From Amycolatopsis sp. NBRC 101858 (lineage in GTDB: Bacteria; Actinomycetota; Actinomycetes; Mycobacteriales; Pseudonocardiaceae): 64,000 bases of DNA. Position 1 is the stretch's first letter, and every line of letters starts with the position of its first letter. Both the position numbers and the translations under genes were made by a program. Positions 57,884 to 64,000 of the stretch are shown here, piece by piece. The stretch lies in the NCBI RefSeq assembly GCF_030269325.1, contig NZ_BSTD01000001.1, positions 1,814,681-1,878,680 on the forward strand, in the 5' to 3' direction. The notes under the pieces are model-generated. The model searched no databases and was not told the DNA's origin. It saw only the letters and a program-made list of their open reading frames with translations.

Positions 57884-60337
57884 GTGGACGACTCACGGGG
57901 CCGGCGGCTGCTGGGGCGGGTGACCGCCGGCATCCCGTCGCGCGAGGATCCGGTCACGCACGTGGCGGACCTTCCGGGCCGAAACGCGCGTTACGCAGAG
58001 TGGCCGTCGTGGGCCGATCCGGCCGTGGTGACTGCGCTGAGTGACTGCGGCGTTTCGGCCCCTTGGGCACACCAAGCCGAAGCTGCTTCGCACGCGTACG
58101 AGGGTCGTCATGTCGTGATTTCGACCGGCACGGCGTCGGGTAAGTCGCTGGCCTACCAGCTGCCGGTGCTGTCCCGGCTGGCCGCGGGCGAGAAGGCGAA
58201 CGCGCTGTACCTGTCGCCGACCAAGGCGCTGGGGGCCGACCAGCTGCGGTCGGTGTCCTCTTTGGACGTCCCGGGCGTCCGGGCGGCGTCGTTCGACGGG
58301 GACACGCCGATGGTGGAGCGCGACTGGGTGCGCGCGCACGCGAACTGGGTGTTCACCAACCCGGACATGCTGCACCGCGGGATCCTTTCCCAGCACGGGC
58401 GGTGGGCGCAGTTCTTCCGGCGGCTCAGCTGCGTGGTGGTCGACGAGTGCCACAGCTATCGCGGCGTCTTCGGCTCGCACGTCGCGCTGCTGCTTCGGCG
58501 GCTTCGGCGCGTTGCCGAGCATTACGGTGCTTCGCCGGTGTTCGTGCTTGCTTCGGCGACGACGGCTTCGCCTGCTTCGTTCGCTTCGCGGCTCACCGGG
58601 GTTTCGTGCGAGGCGGTCACGGAGGACGCTTCGCCGCGCGGCGCTCGGACGGTCGTGTTGTGGGAGCCGCCGCTGCTGGAGGAACTGACCGGGGAGAACG
58701 GCGCGCCGGTCCGACGGTCGGCGGGCGCGGAGACGTCGCGGATCCTGGCCGACCTGGTCGTCGAAGGCGCGCGGTCACTGGCGTTCATCCGGTCGCGGCG
58801 GGGCGCGGAGCTGGCCGCGCTGGGTGCGCGTCGCATCTTGTCCGAAGTGGACCCTCGATTATCGGAAACCGTTGCGGCGTACCGGTCTGGCTATCTTCCG
58901 GAGGAACGGCGGGCGCTCGAAGCGGCGTTGCTGTCGGGGCGGCTGCTGGGGGTCGCGACGACCAACGCGCTGGAGCTTGGCGTCGACATCGCGGGGCTGG
59001 ATGCCGTGGTGCTGGCCGGCTACCCGGGCACGCTCGCGTCGTTCTGGCAGCAGGCCGGGCGGGCGGGCCGCTCCGGCGACTCGGCGCTGGTGGTGTTCGT
59101 GGCGCGGGACGACCCGCTCGACACATACCTGGTGCACCACCCGGCGGCGCTGCTCGAGCGTCCGGTCGAGACGGCGGTGCTCGACCCGGCGAACCCGTAC
59201 GTGCTGGCGCCGCAGCTCGCGTGCGCCGTGGCCGAACTGCCGCTGACCGTTCCCGAGCTGGAGATGTTCGGCGGCGCGGCAGCCCAGGACGTGCTGGCCG
59301 AGCTGGCGGAGCAGAAGTTGCTCCGGCGCAGGTCGAGCGGCTGGTACTGGACGTCCCGGGACCGGCCGCACGCCGAGGTCGGGATCCGCGGGACGGGCGG
59401 CGAGCAGGTCGCGGTGGTCGAGTCGGACTCCGGGCGGATGCTGGGAACGGTCGACCCGGGGTCGGCGTGCTTCGCGGTCCACCCCGGCGCGGTGTACCTG
59501 CACCAGGGGTCGTCGTACGTGGTCGACGAGCTGGACCTGGAGCAAGGGCTGGCGATGGTGCACGCGGAGAACCCGGACTGGACGACGACCCCGCGCGAGA
59601 TCGTCGACATCGCGGTGCTGAGCACTTCCGAAAAGCAGGACTTCGGCGGGGTGAGCGTCTGCCTCGGCGAGGTGGCCGTGACGTCGCAGGTCGTCGGCTA
59701 CCTGCGGCGACGTCCGTCGGGGGAGGTGCTGGACCACACGCCGCTCGACCTGCCGGAGCAGAGCCTGCGCACGCGGGCGGTCTGGTACACGGTCTCGTCG
59801 GAACTGCTCGAGGCTGCTCCTGCTGTCGATGGCGTGGCGGGGACCGGGGGCCATCGGGTGGGGACCGAATCTGCGGGGCCGGTGGGGACCGGGGAGGAGA
59901 CCCTGGCGAACGGTCGGGGGTCCGTTCACGAGGGTGGCAGGGCACCGGGGGGTGCCGGATTGGTTCCGGCACGGGTCCCCGGTGCCCTGCATGCCGCCGA
60001 GCACGCGGCGATCGGCCTGCTACCGCTGTTCGCTACGTGCGACCGATGGGACATCGGCGGGGTGAGTACCGCGTGGCACGAAGACACCGGGGAGGCGACG
60101 GTGTTCGTGCATGACGGCCATCCCGGGGGTGCGGGATTCGCCGAACGCGGTTATGCCGCGATTGTCCCGTGGCTGGTCGCTACGCGGGAGGCGATCGTCT
60201 CCTGCGAGTGCCCGACGGGATGCCCGTCCTGCGTCCAGTCGCCGAAGTGCGGGAACGGCAACGATCCGCTGGACAAGGCGGGGGCAGTGGCTGTCTTGAG
60301 CACCGTGCTCGGGGCGTTGCGTCAACACGGCACCTAG
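57884..60337 (+). CDS. DUF1998-type DEAD/DEAH helicase (Rv3649/MrfA family)
   Basis: 817 aa. The helicase core has STGTASGKSLAY (motif I), VVVDECHSYRG (motif II DECH), LASATTASP (motif III), then TNALELGVDIAGLD and QQAGRAGRSG (motif VI). The C-terminal domain has a four-Cys site (CECPTGCPSC and CGNG). This matches Rv3649 of mycobacteria and MrfA (YprA) of Bacillus, which acts in repair of mitomycin damage with an exonuclease partner. No such partner is adjacent here. A low-complexity insert lies at about 640-690. Confidence 0.9.
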   Translation: MDDSRGRRLLGRVTAGIPSREDPVTHVADLPGRNARYAEWPSWADPAVVTALSDCGVSAPWAHQAEAASHAYEGRHVVISTGTASGKSLAYQLPVLSRLAAGEKANALYLSPTKALGADQLRSVSSLDVPGVRAASFDGDTPMVERDWVRAHANWVFTNPDMLHRGILSQHGRWAQFFRRLSCVVVDECHSYRGVFGSHVALLLRRLRRVAEHYGASPVFVLASATTASPASFASRLTGVSCEAVTEDASPRGARTVVLWEPPLLEELTGENGAPVRRSAGAETSRILADLVVEGARSLAFIRSRRGAELAALGARRILSEVDPRLSETVAAYRSGYLPEERRALEAALLSGRLLGVATTNALELGVDIAGLDAVVLAGYPGTLASFWQQAGRAGRSGDSALVVFVARDDPLDTYLVHHPAALLERPVETAVLDPANPYVLAPQLACAVAELPLTVPELEMFGGAAAQDVLAELAEQKLLRRRSSGWYWTSRDRPHAEVGIRGTGGEQVAVVESDSGRMLGTVDPGSACFAVHPGAVYLHQGSSYVVDELDLEQGLAMVHAENPDWTTTPREIVDIAVLSTSEKQDFGGVSVCLGEVAVTSQVVGYLRRRPSGEVLDHTPLDLPEQSLRTRAVWYTVSSELLEAAPAVDGVAGTGGHRVGTESAGPVGTGEETLANGRGSVHEGGRAPGGAGLVPARVPGALHAAEHAAIGLLPLFATCDRWDIGGVSTAWHEDTGEATVFVHDGHPGGAGFAERGYAAIVPWLVATREAIVSCECPTGCPSCVQSPKCGNGNDPLDKAGAVAVLSTVLGALRQHGT

Positions 60338-60421
60338 ACGGCCACTTTGGTGGTTCATGGAGTTGTGTCCTGCTCCGCCTCGGCCGGGCTGGGACCGGCC
60401 GCCGGCGGTGGTTCGGGTGGG

Positions 60422-61039
60422 TCAGGCCGCGGTGGTCTGAACCAGCTGCGCGGCGTCGGCGCCGGCCAGGGCGCGCACGAGGACGTCGTGCACCTCGGCG
60501 GCGGCTGGCAGCTGCCAGCCGCAGACCTCGGGCTTGACGCGCCAGTGCACGACACCGTGCTGGAAGGGCGACGGGGGCAGCGGGATGTAGCTGTCCTTGC
60601 CGTGCCACTGGATCGAAGCGTGGGTCGCCAGCTCGGCCGGGACGTGGTCGGCGACGGTGGTGAGGAAGAGCCAGCGGCCGTTCGGCAGCGCGATGATCGG
60701 CGCCGGGTGACCGAGGGTGCGGAGCAGGCGGCAGGCACGCTTGCCGAGTTCGTCGTCGACCTCGACGGCGTCGAGCACGGTGCCGGTGGCGACGAGCAGG
60801 CTGTGGGTCCGGTCGGAGAACCAGGTGGCGACCTCGTGGGCGTGGGTGCCGATCTGCTCGCGCCAGTTGTCACTGGCCGGGACCGGACGACGCCAGGTGA
60901 GGTCGTCGCCGCCGGTGAGCGGAGCGGGGTTGACGCCCGGGAGCACCGGCCAGCCACGCCAGGCGAGTCCGATCGCCTCCGCGCGCAGTTCGATGCGGAA
61001 GGCACTCCGCCAGCTGTCCGGCCAATTCGCGTCCAACAT
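60422..61039 (-). CDS. Prim-pol N-terminal domain-like protein
   Basis: 205 aa. LAWRGWPVLPGVNP, LLVATGTVLDAVEVDD, PNGRWLF and a final WQLP fit chromosomal actinobacterial proteins with the bifunctional primase/polymerase N-terminal domain. Expected catalytic acidic residues are only partly evident, and the usual cysteine-rich finger is missing, so activity is doubtful. It converges on the helicase gene. The function is unknown. Confidence 0.65.
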   Translation of the reverse strand: MLDANWPDSWRSAFRIELRAEAIGLAWRGWPVLPGVNPAPLTGGDDLTWRRPVPASDNWREQIGTHAHEVATWFSDRTHSLLVATGTVLDAVEVDDELGKRACRLLRTLGHPAPIIALPNGRWLFLTTVADHVPAELATHASIQWHGKDSYIPLPPSPFQHGVVHWRVKPEVCGWQLPAAAEVHDVLVRALAGADAAQLVQTTAA

Positions 61040-61711
61040 TGTCTTCCTGCCTTAGGTTCCGGTTCTCCGCGACCCCGGAGCTAAACGCTGTCGTGGTGTC
61101 GCACATCTCACTTAACGGCAAGTTGCACATTGCCCGGAACCCCCGCGCGACAACCGGTGGTTACGCGGCGATGAACGCCCAGTGATCTCTACCGCCCGAC
61201 CGAACCCATCGGCGTCTGTCGGCGGTGAACGGCAGCCGTCCACGGACCGTTCGTCGTGCGAAGCCCCAGGATCGAGAGGCTTCACGCGGGGCGTGCGGCC
61301 GCCGAGACGCGTCCTATCGGCCCAGGTGGGCACCGGTTTCGACCGCTCGCCGTGCACTACCGACCGCTGCCCGTGACCATCGGCCGCTCATCGTCCACCC
61401 GGACGGATCAGCCGGTCACCGTGGCATACCGACCGGTCGGCGTCCGCCGGGCGGCGGCGGTGGGAGGGGTCCCGGTGAACGGGCAGAAGGGGTGGTGCCG
61501 GGCTGTTGTGGATGAGTGGTCGCGGCTGGGGCTTGGGGCTAAGGCTGGGGCTGAGGTGCAGTATGGCCGCGCCAAGGCTGGGCTGGACTCGGCTCGACTC
61601 GACTGGCTGGACTCGGCTGGGCTCGACTGGCTGGGCTGGACTCAGCTGGGCTGGACTCAGCTGGGCTGGACTCAGCTGGGCTGGGCGGGCGGCACGGCTG
61701 CTCTTCGCGGC
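61040..61711. repeat. Gene-free stretch with a 15-bp minisatellite
   Basis: No gene supported. From 61574 to 61687 are degenerate and then perfect copies of CTGGGCTGGACTCAG: three exact units at 61631-61675 and older, diverged copies before. It lies just downstream of the TadE-like gene (minus strand). The rest (61040-61560) shows only TACCGACCG-like motifs. Confidence 0.6.
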
Positions 61712-62176
61712 TCATGGTGGTTGGCTGGTGGGTCCTGCGCGAGCCCTTGCAGCGGGACCCGGCAGTCCGGCGAAGCCGAGGCCGGGCGCCTGGACCTCGA
61801 CGAAGGCGTCCAGCCGCTGCCATCGGCAGGTCAGGAGGCTTACTGCCATCCGGTCGGCCACCCACCTGGCGTGCTCGCAAGCTCGGGTTGGGCCTTCCGC
61901 CGCGTGCGAGGCCGCTGCGAGTGCGCCCAGGTCGGCCGCGCTCTCTGCTCGGTGGCGGGCCAGGACCGCTGCTCCGAGCCAGCAGGCCAGGACCGCGACC
62001 CCTGCCAGCGCGGCCACCGCTATCGCTGTCCAGATCGTGGCCACACCGCTGTCCTGCTGCCGACCGGCCGCGCACGAGCGGCCGACCTCCTCGGCCCCGC
62101 ACCCACGGCCAGCGCGGCCGGCCTCATTACTGTCCTTCGGGTCGTTCGCGCCGCGGCGTGGGTCAGCCCGCTGCAT
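61712..62176 (-). CDS. Rv3654c-type TadE-like protein
   Basis: 154 aa. An N-terminal soluble part and then DSGVATIWTAIAVAALAGVAVL (one membrane segment) with HRAESAADLGALAAA and a Cys pair (CEHA, TCRW) match the helicase/secretion-neighbourhood TadE-like family. The ATG at 62176 overlaps the previous stop by 14 nt. It is part of a tad-type cluster for pilus-like or secretory structures. Confidence 0.82.
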   Translation of the reverse strand: MQRADPRRGANDPKDSNEAGRAGRGCGAEEVGRSCAAGRQQDSGVATIWTAIAVAALAGVAVLACWLGAAVLARHRAESAADLGALAAASHAAEGPTRACEHARWVADRMAVSLLTCRWQRLDAFVEVQAPGLGFAGLPGPAARARAGPTSQPP

Positions 62177-62522
62177 CGGGGGGCTCCGTGCCTGGCTCGG
62201 CCACTGCGTACGCCGTTGCGTTCAGGTCGATCGACGGGAGCAGACCGCCTGCCGGGTGGGCGCTTACCTTGACCGTTATCGCGTCGCCTGCCTTTTCGAT
62301 GCTGAGGCTTGCGCCTGCCGGGGCTATCTCGTGGACCGCTGCCGCTGCCTCGTGGGGCTGGCCTCTTGCCAGGAGACGGGCGGCCTCGCGGGCCGCGTCC
62401 GTGCAGCGCAGCTGGCTCGTCAGCACTGTTAACCCTGCGACCAGCAGGACGGTCACCACCGTCATGCCCGCCAGGCCGAGTGCCGCTTCGACCGTCACCG
62501 CTCCTTTGTCTTCGCGGCTCAC
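62163..62522 (-). CDS. TadE-family minor pilin-like protein
   Basis: 119 aa from GTG 62522. KGAVTVEAALGLAGMTVVTVLLVAGL is the TadE-type pre-pilin-like start (given in two parts: KGAVTVEAALG and a hydrophobic segment). The rest is small and extracytoplasmic. It corresponds to mycobacterial Rv3655c. Start overlaps the DUF4244 stop (GTGA). Confidence 0.82.
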   Translation of the reverse strand: MSREDKGAVTVEAALGLAGMTVVTVLLVAGLTVLTSQLRCTDAAREAARLLARGQPHEAAAAVHEIAPAGASLSIEKAGDAITVKVSAHPAGGLLPSIDLNATAYAVAEPGTEPPDAAG

Positions 62523-62695
62523 GACGGCACCGTCAGGGCCTTCATGACCAGGCTCGTCAGCCACGAGACCACCGAGTCGCCGGTGAGGAGGGTGTAGAGG
62601 ACAGCCGCGAAGGCCGCGACGGCGACCGTGACGATCGCGTACTCGACCGTTGTCGAGCCGTCGTCCGAGCTGGGACGGCGGTGGGATGCGCGCAT
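62519..62695 (-). CDS. DUF4244 Flp-like pilin
   Basis: 58 aa from ATG 62695, shorter than common annotation cutoffs. DDGSTTVEYAIVTVAVAAF is the Flp pilin pattern: Gly before a Glu at position +5 or so of a hydrophobic helix. It corresponds to Rv3656c in the tad cluster. It overlaps the TadE gene by 4 nt. Confidence 0.85.
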   Translation of the reverse strand: MRASHRRPSSDDGSTTVEYAIVTVAVAAFAAVLYTLLTGDSVVSWLTSLVMKALTVPS

Positions 62696-62723
62696 GGGGT
62701 TTCCCTTCGGTACTTGTCGGTGG

Positions 62724-63446
62724 TCAGAAGAGCGGGCCGAGACGGGCGGCCAGGCCGAGGACGACCGGGAGCACGCCCAGGCAGAAGAAGGCCGGCAGGA
62801 AACACAGTCCGACCGGCAGCGCCAGCGCCACTCCGGCTCGTTCCGCGCGCTCCTCCGCCTCGGTGGCCAGCTCCTCGCGGAACCGTCCGGCGAGGTCGGC
62901 CGCCGCCGCGGCGAAGGCCGCGCCCGAGCGGGACGTCCGGATCGCCGCGGCCACCAGTTCTCCGAGGCCCGGGATGGCCTGCACCGGCGCCCATGCCTCC
63001 TCCGGGCCGGAGCCGAGAGCGAGGAGGCCGGCCGTCGAGTGCAGGGCCGCGCCCGCCTCGGGCGGCGCCGTGCCGGCCACCGCGTCGAGGGCCGAGGGGA
63101 CCGGCAGCCCGGCGCGGAGGCACGCCGCGAAGAGATCGAGGGTTCCGGCGAGCCGGAGCTTGGCCGCCAGGTCGACGGCGGGGGCGCGCGGCCGCCGGGT
63201 GCGGCGGATCGTCCACCAGCCGGCGGCGGTCACCAGAACGCCTGCGACCACTCCGGGCAGTCCGCCGATGAGTACTGCTGTCGATACGCCGCCCAGTGTG
63301 GTCGCGATGGGTGGGACTGCCCGGGGCCACTTGCGGGGCTCGGGGGTCGTGCCGCCGGCCAGCCAGGTGAAGCGCTGTGCCGCGGCGGAGTCGCTCGGCC
63401 AGGTGAGGAGAGCCGCGGCAAAGAAGAAGAGTGCGGTGGCGTTCAT
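62724..63446 (-). CDS. TadC-like type II/IV secretion F-domain protein
   Basis: 240 aa from ATG 63446. Hydrophobic start (ALFFFAAALLTW), two segments at about 50-85, a soluble T2SSF domain with LDLFAACLRAGLPVPSALDAV and GAAFAAAAADLAGRFREEL, and a final hydrophobic hairpin. It is an inner-membrane platform protein of the tad system (Rv3657c-like). Confidence 0.82.
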   Translation of the reverse strand: MNATALFFFAAALLTWPSDSAAAQRFTWLAGGTTPEPRKWPRAVPPIATTLGGVSTAVLIGGLPGVVAGVLVTAAGWWTIRRTRRPRAPAVDLAAKLRLAGTLDLFAACLRAGLPVPSALDAVAGTAPPEAGAALHSTAGLLALGSGPEEAWAPVQAIPGLGELVAAAIRTSRSGAAFAAAAADLAGRFREELATEAEERAERAGVALALPVGLCFLPAFFCLGVLPVVLGLAARLGPLF

Positions 63447-63528
63447 CGGATTCGCCCTCGCCTGATGCACGCGCGAGCAAGGACCTGGGACGCGATGCTG
63501 TTCCGATGCGCGAGCGAAGGGAGTTGGC

Positions 63529-64000
63529 TCATCGGATTCGCACCCGGCCCATCAAGGCGCGGCACCAGGCCGTTCCCGCCCAGAGCAGGAGGCTGCCGAT
63601 CACCAGCAACAGCTGGCCTGGCGCGGTCTCCGTCAACACCGGCAGCGGGGATGCGCCCATCGCTTGGCCGAGCACGATGCATAAGGCGGGCAGGCCCGTG
63701 AGCACCGCCGCGCTCGCTCGGGGGCCGGCCAGCTTTGCTCGCGTTCGGCGGGCGAATGTCAGGCTTGCTTCGGCGTCGCTGCGGGCTGCGTTCAGGACGT
63801 CGGCCATCGGGAGGCCGTAGCGCTTGCCCAGTGTCCAGGCCGCGGCCAGTTCCGGGAGGGCCGACGCCCGCAGCTCGCCGTCGAGGCGGGCCGACGTCGC
63901 CAGTGCGCGGAGGTCGCTCGCTACCGCCGGGACGACCTCTGCCGCCGCTTCCGCCGCCGTTACCGGGTGGGCGCCGGAGCGTAGCTCGGACACCATCGTG
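63529..64000 (-). CDS. TadB-like platform protein (5' end outside window)
   Basis: The C-terminal 157 residues of a second T2SSF-domain protein, Rv3658c-like. ALPELAAAWTLGKRYGLPMADVL and SLTFARRTRAKLAGPRAS are typical; two membrane segments close the protein. Open to the right edge, where the start and probably the TadA ATPase gene should follow. It is 82 nt upstream of the TadC-like gene. Confidence 0.8.
   Translation of the reverse strand, partial: TMVSELRSGAHPVTAAEAAAEVVPAVASDLRALATSARLDGELRASALPELAAAWTLGKRYGLPMADVLNAARSDAEASLTFARRTRAKLAGPRASAAVLTGLPALCIVLGQAMGASPLPVLTETAPGQLLLVIGSLLLWAGTAWCRALMGRVRIR

Noticed and set aside
61256..62432. Long plus-strand frames over the tad-like genes and minisatellite
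   Set aside because: They run through the repeat tract and antisense to the TadE-like genes; no ribosome binding site or domain.

Overview
The window is about 72% GC chromosomal DNA from an actinomycete of the Pseudonocardiaceae, most likely Amycolatopsis or a close relative. The evidence is type VII (ESX) secretion-associated genes (PPE-like, EspG-like), an actinobacterial tad-like cluster beside an Rv3649-type helicase, an MFS-dTMP kinase fusion next to holB, GTG starts and leaderless promoters, and a pSAM2-class integrative element in a tRNA gene. The genus is inferred from gene content, not from a database search.

Layout. 0.3-16.5 kb is housekeeping DNA, mostly on the minus strand: the folate operon (folE-folP-folB-folK) behind ftsH, two EspG chaperones with a PPE-like protein and its small partner, hpt, tilS, a zincin and dacB, then ppa on plus and a drug-efflux MFS gene. 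16.6-23.9 kb holds glyA behind a ZTP riboswitch, an unusual second ribosomal protein L11 under a MerR-type promoter with a CGNR zinc-finger gene, a gamma carbonic anhydrase-like protein, a secreted M14 carboxypeptidase, a TetR regulator, a GreA-like factor and two unknown genes.

24.04-40.32 kb is a 16.3 kb actinomycete integrative and conjugative element (AICE) in the 3' end of tRNA-Thr(CGT), bounded by 43-bp direct repeats. Left to right it carries: a toxin-antitoxin-chaperone module (HigB-like toxin, HigA-like antitoxin with a chaperone-addiction tail, SecB-like chaperone) between two diverged direct repeats that start with hairpins; a 2-hydroxyacid dehydrogenase and a GntR-P-loop kinase fusion; a tight series of small transfer-associated genes; an Spd-like membrane protein; an FtsK-type DNA translocase; a Nudix protein; a prim-pol; a RecA-fold Rep ATPase with iterons; excisionase and integrase. 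A 0.65 kb insertion with an HTH gene lies between the integrase and a relic of a second integrase next to attR.

40.5-64 kb returns to host chromosome: an LAXTG surface protein, holB, the MFS-Tmk fusion (with a degenerate P-loop), an operon of EspG-like proteins interleaved with two tiny paralogous proteins, topA, a secreted trypsin-like protease, a WhiA-like protein behind a LexA-type box, a lipoprotein, the H+-pyrophosphatase hppA, the DUF1998 helicase, a prim-pol-like protein, and a tad-like cluster that runs off the right edge.

The strongest leads are the TAC module as AICE cargo, the proline-less L11 paralog with a 19-bp-spacer MerR promoter, and the EspG-like/microprotein operon.
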